Counted from the first letter of the stretch, positions 13,301 through 22,329 are shown. The stretch is DNA of 64,000 nt from Actinostola sp. cb2023 (GCA_033675265.1 JAUJYZ010001467.1:186001-250000), one strand, 5' to 3'. A program made the numbers and translations. The notes: generated by a model not told the origin, from the sequence alone.

Positions 13301-13780
13301 GTTTCAAACACTGCATTTATAACTAGGAAACAGACTTGAAAGACAATTCCTCAGTTGTTTTCTTGTGTTAAATTTATCCTCTTAATTGACAATTTATATA
13401 TTTTAGCTTAATATTGGAAGATCATTACAAAAAAAAAAACACTTTTTGGTGAAGAGGCAGTTTATTTTTATCATCAACAATATTGTTTCCTCAGTTATAA
13501 TATACTACTTGGGTCTAAAAGTCTATCTTAGTCAATTAGAATGGAAACGCTCTTATAACTAGTAATGAGGGTAAATAAACATAATAAGAACTACGTCAAA
13601 ATATCAATAACTAATAACAAAACTTTCAATAATAATGATATCATAATTAATATATAAAATGCTCACCATAAGCAATTGATACACTCTAGAGAAGGAAGCA
13701 TAAAGACTAATTAAGATATCACTAGAATTACCTTTGACCATCAGCCAAAAAACACACAAACCCAATAGAAAACGCGCCAT
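4296..13780 (-). CDS. SRCR-FN3 secreted protein gene 1, decaying copy
   Basis: Spliced minus-strand gene. Exons: signal peptide 13780-13732, broken SRCR 6388-6243, SRCR beta 6095-5769, SRCR alpha 5675-5358, FN3 part 1 5171-5066, part 2 4616-4436, part 3 4362-4296. If the broken exon is skipped, every join agrees in phase. SRCR domains are extracellular disulfide-bonded modules used in ligand binding; the ligand here is unknown. The first intron is about 7.3 kb and holds a complete Harbinger element and a LINE fragment. The tail exon and poly(A) signal present in genes 2 and 3 are absent, so the 3' end is truncated or relocated. Probably a decaying copy, though the core domains stay open. Confidence 0.7.
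4436..4616 (-). CDS. gene 1 exon: FN3 domain part 2
   Basis: A 181-bp exon (phase 2 in, 0 out) with donor GTGAGT and acceptor TATTTCAG. It encodes the FN3 core from FYEIRTNKVG to PLEPGTTYNVAVRAVTK, with the usual L-x-PGT-x-Y and VRA signatures. Same length in all three paralogs. Confidence 0.85.
4825..5040 (-). pseudogene. Penelope-like GIY-YIG endonuclease fragment in gene 1 intron
   Basis: About 70 codons on minus read RKPKDKPEKD, then VVYTIKCKDC, CIGQTNRALK and LKEHKSAIF. That is the arrangement of the C-terminal GIY-YIG endonuclease of Penelope-like retroelements, with a zinc-ligand CxxC, the YIG-like CIG and a conserved R-x-x-EH stretch. The reverse transcriptase is absent and the frame breaks soon after. 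It sits in the FN3 part 1 to part 2 intron. The same insertion is at the same place in genes 2 and 3, so it predates the gene duplications. Confidence 0.75.
5066..5171 (-). CDS. gene 1 exon: FN3 domain part 1
   Basis: A 106-bp exon, phase 1 in and 2 out, with acceptor GCCGCAG and donor GTAAGTTG. It encodes an FN3 start, PPFTVSSSSDKRACTATLRI, followed by a charged stretch. It is too short to be recognised alone. The support is phase agreement with both neighbours and an equally long open exon with intact splice sites in genes 2 and 3. Confidence 0.7.
5358..5675 (-). CDS. gene 1 exon: SRCR domain alpha
   Basis: A 318-bp exon, phase 1-1. It runs from PPPVQVRLSGER to GVTCK, with VRYHGVWGTVC, VVCRMLGY, LGCTG, ANCSHSGWG and DVGVTC. 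This is a complete SRCR domain with six cysteines, the group A number. Donor GTGAGT at 5357, acceptor ACAG at 5676. Confidence 0.9.
5769..6095 (-). CDS. gene 1 exon: SRCR domain beta
   Basis: A 327-bp exon, phase 1-1. It encodes EEKAITVRLVG, GTWGAVCDDRWD, VICRMLGYKA, VGCSGKEKSIAECAHWGW and AGVVCQVDEG. Complete six-cysteine SRCR domain. Acceptor TTTTCAG, donor GTGAGTAA. Confidence 0.9.
6243..6388 (-). pseudogene. gene 1 broken third SRCR exon
   Basis: A 146-bp splice-bounded block (acceptor GTACAG, donor GTAAAA) that starts like an SRCR domain (KKADVEVRLMDGKTAHDGRI, then WNTV). After that, the expected C-D-x-x-Q-D-A-A-V-V-C motif continues in another frame, and the exon then runs out where about half a domain should follow. 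The length is not a multiple of three, so inclusion would frameshift the mRNA. No counterpart was found beside gene 2. Confidence 0.6.
6425..7125. repeat. gene 1 intron with a repeat-derived hairpin
   Basis: Holds a 25-bp perfect inverted repeat (arms 6576-6600 and 6641-6665, GCAAGCGGTTTTCCATTGTC...) next to an AAT run and an ATATTTATTTATATAGCA motif, followed by AT-rich intron. The hairpin looks like a small MITE or SINE-like tail. No exon is seen. Confidence 0.55.
7259..9454 (+). CDS. Harbinger-1 transposase (HARBI1-like, DDE_Tnp_4), 3 exons
   Basis: Exons 7259-7678, 8178-8457 and 9042-9454 join in phase (0, then 1) to 370 codons, a normal length for the family. Exon 1 encodes the N-terminal helical region ending VASGLEGLLMLLKRFAYPCR. 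Exon 2 has the first catalytic Asp in GFVDGTVRPICRP. Exon 3 has the second in YGDPAYPLR and the Glu in VRTSVEWVFGD. Donors are GTAAAT and GTAAGT; acceptors are GGATAG and CTGACAG. No stop or frameshift is seen, so it may be functional. A second Met at 7289 is an alternative start. It cuts and pastes its own element, normally with help from the Myb-like partner. Confidence 0.9.
9455..10489. other. Harbinger-1 intergenic part
   Basis: AT-rich DNA between the convergent transposase and Myb-like genes. A short near-duplicate GC patch at 9620-9800 (AGGCCCGTAGCCAG and its complement) suggests a small nested inverted-repeat insertion. Nothing else is seen. Confidence 0.5.
10490..11199 (-). pseudogene. 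Harbinger-1 Myb/SANT-like protein, frameshifted
   Basis: The N-terminal part (11199-10985) reads MANMAKSQVKRELFIWKDKH and continues through a trihelix/SANT-like motif (W at RGTVWSKIAESLN, then VRDKFDKLV). The C-terminal part in a neighbouring frame (from about 10985) reads EFKRRESEELKASGVEVTYD, then a Lys/Glu-rich coiled coil, KKRR basic cluster and two poly-Gln tracts before the stop at 10490. Family members join these parts in one frame, so one base appears lost near 10980, giving an early stop at 10927. The partner normally binds the element ends and brings the transposase to DNA. Confidence 0.8.
11740..12054 (-). pseudogene. non-LTR retrotransposon AP-endonuclease fragment
   Basis: An open frame of about 104 codons with LVITGDFNFHVDD, HVQEPTHLKGRTLDLIITR and LPSDHSALSCHL. 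These are the GDFN, DLI and SDH motifs of the apurinic endonuclease domain of LINEs. No reverse transcriptase follows. It abuts the right end of Harbinger-1, so both sit in the same gene 1 intron. Confidence 0.8.
12085..12600 (+). repeat. interspersed repeat R2, copy 1
   Basis: Starts TAATGTTTCAAAGCCGAGAA and matches 43834-44355 over its whole length. Internal features are a GACGGGGTTTCCCCGTC palindrome, a TATATAAATAATATCCC stretch and a repeated CAAAGTCCTTGGACTTTG hairpin. No coding frame is evident. Confidence 0.75.
12601..13690. other. gene 1 first intron, unassigned
   Basis: AT-rich intronic DNA. Open frames here show no domain, and no repeat copy was recognised elsewhere in the window. 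Confidence 0.45.
13732..13780 (-). CDS. gene 1 exon 1: signal peptide
   Basis: An ATG exon encoding MARFLLGLCVFWLMVK, a short basic N-terminus followed by a hydrophobic core, typical of a secretory signal. It ends in phase 1 before a GTAATT donor, matching the phase 1 SRCR exons. The gene 2 counterpart differs by one residue. Confidence 0.8.
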
Positions 13781-13865
13781 TCCCAGTCACGTCTACACGT
13801 AGCAGACCAGAGTTGTGAACACATCAAGCACTGATCGCATACTGGATAAAAACACAAATATCAAG

Positions 13866-13873
13866 TATAAATA
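13866..13873 (-). promoter_or_regulatory. possible TATA-like element of gene 1
   Basis: TATTTATA on minus, about 90 bp upstream of the exon 1 ATG, within a block conserved at the same distance in gene 2. The position fits a core promoter, but the match alone is weak in AT-rich DNA. Confidence 0.35.
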
Positions 13874-14037
13874 CGCTACGTTCAAGCACTGATGATGCGC
13901 TTTAATTGGATGGATTTTCATTGGACAAGACACAGTGTATGATTAAGCGTTGAAACAATGCTTGAATGTGACGCATTTTGGTCAATGCTTCCTTTCTCCT
14001 CCGCCTTCTGCTTTTATCATGATTGCATTATAAAAAT

Positions 14038-14220
14038 GTCAAGCCAAAACCGTAGTGAATGCTGGTTATATGATGACACTTATTTAAATCACTAATTACA
14101 AAATGTGAACATTTTCACGTGCTTGTTTGCATATCACACTTCGTTAATTCGTTCCAAAGAATTTCTGATTTCAATAATTTGCCAATGCAAAACCAGCATT
14201 CACTTCAGTCTTGGCTTGAC
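14038..14220. mobile_element. small MITE upstream of gene 1
   Basis: A 183-bp element with terminal inverted repeats of about 30 bp (GTCAAGCCAA...GTGAATGCTGGTT) and a few mismatches. It is absent from the otherwise similar promoter block of gene 2. It is embedded in a short local duplication of GTTGAAACAATGCTTGAAT. Confidence 0.75.
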
Positions 14221-14549
14221 GCTTGTCAAGTCAAAAAATTAAAAGTGTTGAAACAATGCTTGAATTAATGTGACGCATTTTGGTCAGAATACTTACTCCT
14301 CTCCATTTTGGTTTTCTCATGATCGAATCATATATATATAATCTTAATTCCTTACATAATATTTCAATATAAATGATTCCAATAATTAAATTCAGCATTT
14401 TCAAGGTTTGTGACAATCTGAAATTTGTCCAACGCGACGCTAGTAGGAAATAGATACATGTCGTGTATTGACATCGGTTGTTTCGCTTCTTTCGAATTTA
14501 ACAAGATATCACAACAAATCAACCTGTATATTGTTTCGTTCTTTTGATT

Positions 14550-14840
14550 ATATTTATAAAATAACCATGATATAACGCGCGCTCTCATTGACTAAAAAGC
14601 TATGTGATATAAGAGCACAGAAACATGGTTCATGACCTTGAATGACCTTGAAGCGATGCAGTGGATTTGATCGAACACAAATATATATGTTTCTGTTGTC
14701 AAACATGTTCTATTTACTAAATATATAAGAATTACAGTTTTTCTTGTTTTGTTAAGTTCAAGTTATATGTAGATGTGATTTTGCCCATTTTAAACCGACA
14801 ATTTGCAAAACATGAGCTTCAATGTCAAACACACCGACAG
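14550..14840 (+). repeat. interspersed repeat R1, copy 2 (truncated)
   Basis: Matches the first 280 bp of R1 copy 1 (ATAACGCGCGCTC, GATGCAGTGGATTTGA, TTGAGCTTCAA-like end), then diverges at about 14840, where a GPCR-like reading frame begins. Confidence 0.75.
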
Positions 14841-14884
14841 AGCGGAAAAATGCAGCGCATGCGCACTAGGCACCTCGGTCATGC

Positions 14885-15375
14885 TTGTTCGTGGTTGATT
14901 TCTTTCACGATGGCAATCTCTGAATTATGTTTTATGCAAATTCGAATAATTGGAAACACCTTAGTTTGCAGTGCCGTTAGCAGTTTAATCACACATATCT
15001 GGATCTATTTCTACTGTACTTTTGTCCTCTTCTTGTTTTCCTCGATTCTACTACTAAACATTCTAATCTTGCGACGTCTGTCAAAGCCACAAGCGATTCA
15101 AGCTAATCTCCCGGAAGCACAGAGACATGCACGATCTCAAATAATTGGCAAAATTGTGAAAATGGTTTTGTGGACACTGTTACTTTACTCGTCCTGTTGT
15201 CTTCCTGACTTCGCTGCAGCTATAATTTACATTAGTAGCGGTCATAAGGATATACTGCATTCAACTATGTGCATCAACTGGTTGACATTTTTCTTCACAT
15301 TAACATATATCTGTATGTAATGTGGCTCATGAACTGATTTCCCATCCATCCTTGCGGTCTCAGCTTCTATGATTT
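14885..15375 (+). pseudogene. rhodopsin-like GPCR C-terminal half, degenerate
   Basis: An open frame whose distal part shows an extracellular-loop cysteine (TLVCSAVSS), a hydrophobic helix IYFYCTFVLFLFSSILLLNI as TM5, a basic third loop, a TM6-like stretch KMVLWTLLLYSSCCLPDF and a TM7 start NWLTFFFTLTYI. The frame stops at 15320, where NPxxY should follow; a displaced SMIYDF lies about 45 bases on. TM1-3 are missing and the upstream part is repeat R1. The order of helices fits a class A receptor, but no DRY motif is available, so the family call is tentative. Confidence 0.45.
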
Positions 15376-15735
15376 ATGATTTTCAACCCGACAACGATTA
15401 TGCAATTAGCTATATACAGCAAATTATATATTTATATAGCAAAAAATACTTCTTGAATCAAGAAAACTAGACAATCCAAGTAATATTGTTAGAAAACGAT
15501 AATCTAGTGTGTATGTGTTATAGATTAATAAATCCAAGGCCAGAACATTATATTTTTTAAATATAGATTTGGATAATGTATTGTCGTATTATTATATAGA
15601 AGTTAGTACTTATTTCTGTATTCATATTTTCTTTGTGTGTAATTTATTTCTATTCATGCATTGATTTTATAGCTTAATATATTAGATTAAAAATTTGAAG
15701 TGTTCGTTCATCCAATTGTTTGTTCTCTTCAATAG
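15321..15735. other. gene-free stretch
   Basis: Very AT-rich, no open frame of note and no repeat recognised. Confidence 0.45.
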
Positions 15736-15737
15736 TA

Positions 15738-16089
15738 GGGACCTTACGAATCGAAGACGGAATGGACGACGACGACGTCAGAGAAACAATAGCGCTAATT
15801 ACAACATTCAATAACTTCTTGTTGGAATGTTTGAAATGAGCTCGATTTGGTCTTAACTTCAGGCGTTGGGTGCTAAACTACAACGTGAAATGCGTATGTC
15901 TGACGACGCAAAGAGAACGAGAACGTTAGTTCGCTATTTGTGCAGATAGTTGTTTTCAGTCAACCGGACCACAAAAAGCAAATTTAGTGAAAACACGGAA
16001 AATGAAACAATTATGAAAATAATAGTCAACAAAAGACTTTATTCGAACTTCGTCGTCCTCGTCGTCGTCGTCTTGTTGCGTAAGTTCCC
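15738..16089. mobile_element. MITE with TA target duplication
   Basis: A 352-bp element with imperfect terminal repeats GGGACCTTACG / CGTAAGTTCCC, each flanked by TA. Inside both ends are GAC/GTC-rich runs (GACGACGACG and CGTCGTCGTC). The TA duplication suggests mobilisation by a Tc1/mariner-type transposase. Confidence 0.7.
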
Positions 16090-16429
16090 TAGTGACTGAT
16101 ATGACACGAAAACGACTAAAAGTTTGAGAAACAAACCAGGCCGTTCTATGTAGTTTTTCTCTGTTGTTACAGAGAAATATTTATTACGCATGCAGAAAGA
16201 TAAATGATGTTATAACCCATCGATAAATTTTCGCGCGCGCCCATTGGCTAAGACGGGTCACGTGGTACGATTTCACTGGACGGATGTCAGGTAATATCCC
16301 CCAGTTTTGAGATGATATCTCCTACTTTGGAGAAAAATAAAATTATCTGAACTTTTTTAAGACTGGTAATATATTTTCAATAGGTAAATTAGCTTGTACA
16401 ACATACATGTGGTGTACTTGTTCCTTTTC

Positions 16430-17207
16430 GAGGATTTTAACGTCGATACGACATGTATTTGAGGTATTTTTATAACTCAGGTGTAATAAGGCTTGGCTCA
16501 GAGACTAATTAGCATAAAATCACAATTATTGAAATATTGAGTCAGGAATTAAACCAACCAAACCGAAACTTCGCCAGTAGCTGTAGTTCGTTGAATCAAA
16601 TAATATTATATAGTAACTACTAGACATGCTGTATCACGTGACAAACCACGTGGTCACAAATGTACGAAAGATTCAACAAAAAATGGGGAGTACAGAGACT
16701 TTTCTTAGAATAATAAAATATATATTAATTAAGGACAATTGTAAAGGTCTTTCCGAAATAGCCTTTTCTCGTTGTCCACCATTGTTATTTATGGAGATAA
16801 TTGACAAAACAGGTCACGTGACCTAGCTGAAAATTATATATTCTCAATTTTCTCTGTACCGTTTAGCTGGGGACAACCATCAAAGGCTAACTTAGGAAGA
16901 CCTCTTCAAACATCATCAAATGACACCTATTTTATTATTCTTAGAAAGGTCTCTGTACTCCCCATTTTCAATTTTCTCATGTTCTCATTTTAAGGTCACG
17001 TGACCCCTGGAAATTAACATAATTGCACTTAAAATATTACAAAACCTAAATGCCTCCTAAGGACCAAAAACCGTAATCATGTGTTACATACGAATATAAA
17101 TATTGTAAAAAATGTGATTTTACGTGTTGCTCTAAAAAGCCAAGCCTTAATATACCTGAGAAGTTTTCGATCCTTGAACTACGAACAAACGTCAAAATCG
17201 GCGCCCA
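16430..17207. repeat. long imperfect fold-back repeat
   Basis: Outer arms pair 16475-16500 (CTCAGGTGTAATAAGGCTTG) with 17137-17163. Inner arms pair 16681-16720 (AAATGGGGAGTACAGAGAC...) with 16929-16969. Divergent pairing continues to about 16431 and 17207. CACGTG motifs cluster inside. It is most likely an old fold-back element; no coding region is seen. Confidence 0.65.
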
Positions 17208-17460
17208 AAAAGTCACTCAAATAAAATCCAAAATATGATCAAGAAAACCATCCAAAAAGCTTCAAATACTATCAATCTTTTATTTTCTAATCCTTTTTCA
17301 GAAGTTTACACATGAAAAGTTCTCAAACGGAACGGATATTTGAACTCGATCGCGATGACAATTGTTTTCTTCATCCGTCATTTTGTTTCGGTTTCTTTAA
17401 CAATGAAGTCGACGTTTTATCGAAGGGTTATAAAATAAATAAACCCCTTTCTGGCTTACA

Positions 17461-17600
17461 GGTATATCGGCTGATAATGTCCTTGGCTTAGAGCTGGTCC
17501 TCAAAATATCACAGTTGCCCTCGAAGCTTCGCTTAATTCTCGGCCAACTGTTCATTTTTCGGACCATATCTCAGCCGCGGACATTATCAGCCGATATACC
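17461..17600. repeat. 140-bp hairpin element
   Basis: Perfect 22-bp outer arms (GGTATATCGGCTGATAATGT.. at 17461-17482 and its complement at 17579-17600). Pairing continues imperfectly to a loop near 17520-17545, so nearly the whole unit folds as one stem. Candidate mini-MITE; its length also fits a long pre-miRNA, with no evidence of processing. Confidence 0.7.
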
Positions 17601-17715
17601 AGTCGCCAGAACGGATTTATTTACTAAATATTTATGTAATAAGAGAAGAAAATTACAGACAACAAAAACTGGTTGGATTTTGCAGCTTCTGTCCAGATAG
17701 CCTCGCTCTAGTGCT

Positions 17716-17791
17716 AATAGTAATACATTCTCATTGTTATAATGCCCACTCATTGTCTCGGCTGGGTAATTAAGTTATGGGAGGCGCGACT
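17716..17791. repeat. 76-bp direct repeat, left copy
   Basis: AATAGTAATACATTCTCATT to GGCGCGACT is repeated without change at 18049-18124, 333 bp downstream. The two copies bracket interspersed repeat R3. Confidence 0.85.
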
Positions 17792-17869
17792 TGCCGAGGC
17801 AATGAGCTGTAATATGCAGGGAGATATAGGCACGTCGCCGAAGGGGAGGTGGGTGGGGCGAAATAATCT

Positions 17870-18057
17870 GCAATCGTGCTAGCTTCTCATGTAACTTGGC
17901 GGAAAGGGCTGAACACATGGTTCGGGGTGCTTATAAACCTTATCGGTAATCCCATGGGACTCAAACATGCGCATTCCGCGTGCTGTGCTATTCGAAACCA
18001 ATTTAACCAAGCCGAGTAGACCATATTCGTGGTTATTTTATCAATGAGAATAGTAAT
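17870..18057. repeat. interspersed repeat R3, copy 1
   Basis: From GTGCTAGCTTCTC to TTATCAATGAGAATAGT this block matches 30184-30346. It differs mainly by a 30-bp insertion here. The near identity indicates a recent copy. No reading frame is shared convincingly. Confidence 0.8.
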
Positions 18058-18124
18058 ACATTCTCATTGTTATAATGCCCACTCATTGTCTCGGCTGGGT
18101 AATTAAGTTATGGGAGGCGCGACT
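18049..18124. repeat. 76-bp direct repeat, right copy
   Basis: Second copy of 17716-17791. It begins exactly where the R3 copy ends. Confidence 0.85.
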
Positions 18125-19070
18125 GTGCCTCCGGCCGTTTACTGATATATATAGTCGGGGGCAAACTGTACACAAAAGAAGTACTAAGGTGAACCAGAAC
18201 CGATTTATTGCTACCTTCTCCCAAAACTCAGAAAACCCCTGAACCCTTGACCACCAAAATTTCGCTAGCTCTGCGTTACACCTTGAAAATCTGACTTGAC
18301 GAAGGGGAGCCCCGCTGGCACAAGATTGTAAATGTTTCCAGCGACAACGCTGACAGGGTCTCTAAATCTTATTAAGGTGGACGGTGTCGAGCATGCCTGT
18401 TAAATCATTTCCATGGACGGTAATGGCCTAGCCCCGCTAGTGGGATTTCCCTCCCAATGACACCATCGTTCCCTCTTTAGTAAGTGCCAACTTTCAAACA
18501 GCTAGTGCGTTCATTTTCCTTTCGATACCCGGCCAACACCAAAATAACCTAAACTATGTGTATGTGTCGTATGCTTGTTCCCGCTCTCGCAAATAGATCC
18601 GTTGGGAATTACTGGCTGTAATACGAGTTATTAGAGGCCTCATTCATGCCACCAGTAACTTAGGCTCTACTGAATCCAGCAAACTGGCCTCAATGTTGGG
18701 AGTTCAGGCCACACACGTGCACACCGGGAACTACGTGCCCTACTCTTAGTCGAATAATAATAATATAATAATAATAATGAAATAAGGGAAGCTGAAACGA
18801 AATACACGAATACCAAGATAGCCTATGGGACAAAAGAGTAATGGAGGCTAACGTTGAATGATCACGTAAATAGTTTTGCCTTAACAGAATCTGAATGTTG
18901 TTGTTGGTTTGGAGTCCCTGCTGTAAATTACCATCCCGTGGATTGAATAGTCAAACTTACTCTTGCACTTCTTGCCGGAGAATGCATGGCCAAGAGATGT
19001 TCTATATACATACACGTGTCATATCTATGTGCATTCATTATCATAATTGGGGTAGCAAATCACGATTCAC
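18125..19070. other. gene-free stretch
   Basis: A moderately GC-rich patch (18290-18720) with GCCCCGCTAGTGGGATTTCC, resembling the inverted-repeat element at 22330-22620, plus an ATA run near 18755-18780. No coding evidence. Confidence 0.45.
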
Positions 19071-19074
19071 GCTG

Positions 19075-19395
19075 ATTCAGGCCCTCGGTAAAAAATGGAC
19101 CCTATCTAAGACTCGAGGAAATTCTATACCCTATTTTAGACAGTTATTGAAAACTTAGTACTAGTTAGTAGTAACCCTGTATGGTAAGGCACTTTTATTT
19201 CAGAAATCAAAATGTAATACCTTATCTAAGACTCTAAAAACTGAAAATTACGATCCTTGTCAGAATTGCAGACCCTATTCAAGATAGTTTAGGGTGAAAT
19301 GTATACACTATCTAAGACAAAAAGCTCAAAAGCCATGCCCTATCCAGCGGCATATACCCGTATAGCAAATATATGGGAGAACCCCCCCACCATGG
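19075..19395 (-). repeat. interspersed repeat R4, copy 1
   Basis: Minus-strand copy of the unit at 52910-53200: GGTTCTCCCATATATTTGC, TACGGGTATATG, then repeated TCTTAGATAGGGTAT-like words. A diverged relative lies at 44535-44870. It is a dispersed low-complexity repeat ending in a G/C homopolymer, and is non-coding. Confidence 0.75.
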
Positions 19396-20930
19396 CGCAT
19401 TTGTTCTCTGATTTCTCAACAAGCATACCGAAATAAATATATTTTGCTTTGTTGTGCTATAGTTCCATTGAACCTCGGGTTCTTGTGACAGCCATTAAAC
19501 TGATACTGTGTCCGTATCATCAACATACCTTTTGTAGATGGCTGGGATCTTATACTTTTGTTCAAGTTCGCTTAGATACTAAATAGAGCACATAAACGTA
19601 TTGACCGCATGTGGTAAAAGTGTGGAACCATTGCCACCCCCTCAAATTGTTCAACATCTTTCCATGATACTGAAATAGTTGATTTGCAGTGGCCGGCTAT
19701 AGTTGAAGCTGTAAATTCGTCTGGTTGATCTTTACTAAAGTTCAGGTTGTAGGTCTTATTGAAGCAATCATCAGAGCATGCTCAACTTTCTCAGTCTGCT
19801 AAGATGTTGGTAGTCTCGTGAACAGGAACATTAATAAATAAGGCTCTAACGCCGTAAGATACTATTGTAGGATATATTAGCATATTATAACATCGCTGTT
19901 GCGGATTTCCTAAGCGAAATAAAACACATCGTTGCTGGTGTAGACATCGTTTGTGTTCTTAAAGTCAACAAGACGCACTGTGTGCGTTCACTCGGGCTGA
20001 ACTTACGCCTGACCAAATGAAATGTTGGCGTGACTGAGCGATTTGCGTTCTGAATTTGTAATTGCTGTAAAATGGAGTCAAATTCACTGGAGAAAGAGTG
20101 CCGGAATACATGCCATTTTTTAATATAAATCAGTCAAATGATATAAGTAGTCTATCGAGAGTTTGGGGGACTCAGCGCACACCCGGTTGCTTAAGAGAGG
20201 TTCGAACTTTAGGTATTTTGGAAAACTGGTCGCTTGGTAGAGGTGCAAATGTATTTCATATTGGCAGAGATATTTGTAGACTTGTGCACATCAACTAGAA
20301 ATGTGACTTTTTCAGTCATCTACGGCTATTTTTTTTTGAAAGAAATCCTTGTAAGAGACGTTTGTGGTGTCTTTTGTTCTCTGTATTTCCCCGGCGTTTA
20401 TTTAAAATTTGAAGTTTTAGAGGGGGCGATTATTAAAGGGAGGCGTATATTTCGAAACTCCATATTTTGCCTCTGAAACGTTTCCCGAGTCATCACAATA
20501 CGATGAAAAACATAAGACAATTTTGTTCAGTTTTTGGTGACAGTAACATGAAGTACACCACGTGTGCTCTAGCGCCGAATCGGTGAATTGAAAATGACCG
20601 TTTTCTTTCAGATAGTTATGGCAAATACTGATTTTACATTTTATTATATGCTATTTGATTGGGAGTGCTACTGAAATGATGATTGATCAACGAGATTATA
20701 AAGCCAAAGATCTCTGAACATCGCAGCGTGACTACCTCGTTGCGTGACTAAAAACATGCATGCGTATTTAGATTTATAATATTCATTAATCATTCATAAG
20801 GTTACTGTCCAATCCGGATGCGCCATTTGTGTCACGTGCATACTCTTGTATATCCGATACATACTGAAAGCACGGGGAGGGTTTGAATATTCAGCAGGGA
20901 AATGTTGGGGTTGATGAATGAATACAATGC
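19396..20930. other. gene-free stretch with one unassigned open frame
   Basis: On minus, about 19790-19585 stays open for roughly 65 codons without a start (includes DCFNKTYNLNFSKDQPDEF and VAMVPHFYHMRSIRL) and ends in a stop. The composition looks protein-like but matches no family I know. The remainder shows nothing. Confidence 0.35.
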
Positions 20931-20937
20931 TTTATTA

Positions 20938-21030
20938 GAATTCTGTATACGATACAGAATACTAATAGATCTATCAGTATTCTGTATACCATACAGAATA
21001 CTAATAGATATATTAATATTCTGTATCAAA
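20938..21030. repeat. palindromic ATTCTGTAT/ATACAGAAT repeat
   Basis: The palindromic word ATTCTGTAT-AC-ATACAGAAT is repeated with the spacer ACTAATAGATCTATCAGT, so several alternative hairpins can form. Likely a small fold-back relic. Confidence 0.7.
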
Positions 21031-21257
21031 AGAGGCAGAATATCACTGTTAAGATAATATAATACTTTAGCATTAATCACTGACAATATAATGAAAACTG
21101 TGCAAATCGGATATATTGAACACAATATTTTTTTATTAAATCACCGTTACGTTTAGCTAATTTTTGATGATTACGATAAAGTTAACAGTACAATTATTAA
21201 ATGTTGCATTACACGGCAAATTTATACTACTTGTAGTAGATTATTTACTAATATCAG

Positions 21258-21494
21258 CTACGGAATTATCATATACATATCTGATATCTTGAGAGTTAGA
21301 TCTTGTATAGCTTCGATCTCGCTACATGGAAACCCAAAAGATTCATTTTTCGCAAATTTGTTTACCCGCGTCTTTTGCCATTCTTCAAAGATCTTAACAC
21401 TCCATTTCGTACTATTTCTAGTGTTCTTAGGAGTTGTATCTTGCAGCCAATTTATCTCTTCGTCTGCAATTTTTGGCTTTCGGAAACGAGACAT
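21258..21494 (-). pseudogene. Crypton / ZMYM-QRICH1-like core-binding domain fragment
   Basis: A 78-codon frame, MSRFRKPKIADEEINWLQDT, then PKNTRNSTKWSVKIFEEWQK and SFGFPCSEIEAIQDL. The NT-x-x-x-T-x-W-x-V-x-x-F-x-x-W pattern is that of the N-terminal SAM-like domain preceding Crypton-derived tyrosine recombinases and their host relatives (ZMYM, QRICH1). No catalytic domain follows. A transposon fragment or a lost exon of a domesticated gene are both possible. Confidence 0.5.
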
Positions 21495-21811
21495 CTCAGA
21501 GCTGAGTACGCTTTCACGTCAGTCCTTTCAATGCTGCATAATCTAAACCATCGAAAAGATTGCAAAGCTTGCAAAGCTTGTACTTAGTCCCCAAGGGATA
21601 AAAATAAATCATGCTGATCTATTCATAATTAACTTATCGAAAATGATATGTTTTCTCTTGATGACTGCCTTTTTTACTAAAGTACCTCCCTATCATTTTG
21701 TACTGAATTGGCATTCAATTTGTTTAGAACTTCGAGCACAATGGCTTTACAACTAAATTAGCTCACTCTTCAAAATAAAACAATAGCTGTAACATTTTAA
21801 TGAAGAATGAA

Positions 21812-21932
21812 TATCATAAGTATTTTACAATACGTCGTGGCAATGTTGTATGTGATTTACAATTTCTCGCCTTCGGCTCGAGATTGTAAATCACATACAA
21901 CATTGCCACTCAAATTGTAAATAATACTTAAT
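21812..21932. repeat. near-perfect 120-bp hairpin
   Basis: Arms 21837-21869 (GTGGCAATGTTGTATGTGAT...) and 21877-21909 pair almost perfectly around a loop of about 7 bases (CCTTCGG region). Weaker pairing extends outward (TAAGTATT...AATACTTA). A MITE or pre-miRNA-like hairpin. Confidence 0.75.
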
Positions 21933-21944
21933 ATGTATCAAGGG

Positions 21945-22325
21945 ATTTTCTCTTCTATTTGTATCTATTTGGGCAGCAAATGCTACTAAATTTAGCCAAG
22001 AGATAAAGTTCAATAGATAATGAACATATGTGGTACATTTCTTTTTCACTGCAAACATAATTTCGTGTATATTTTTGGCACACAAAGTCAGTTGGGCAAC
22101 AAGCCAACAGACAAAATCGATTTCACAAGGAGCGACAAGAGGTCATTTAAAGTGTCAGGTTTCACTTTGCACGGCCGTGAGGGCCTAGATTTGTGACACG
22201 ACGACACCGTTTGCATTTTAAGACTAGTGCTAGCCCGAGTAATTAGCGAAAGGAAAATTGTATGTTCTGCTTGCTGACAACATCGGCCGCGCGAAGCTCT
22301 CTGGGTCGCGAAATCTCAACATCCG
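21945..22325. other. gene-free stretch
   Basis: No domain-bearing frame and no recognised repeat. Confidence 0.45.
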
Positions 22326-22329
22326 TGCA

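Larger units (their letters stand above)
13690..14560 (-). repeat. duplicated promoter block of SRCR gene 1
   Basis: Matches 54280-54860 across the first exon, 5' UTR and several hundred upstream bases (shared ATCAAGCACTGATNGCATAC and CAACCTGTATATTGTTTCGT). The main difference is a 300-bp expansion here that includes the MITE at 14038-14220. This ties genes 1 and 2 to one duplication that included the promoter. Confidence 0.8.

Noticed and set aside
20832..21125. 97-codon minus frame with repeated ISILYGIQN words
   Set aside because: Translation of a palindromic tandem repeat.
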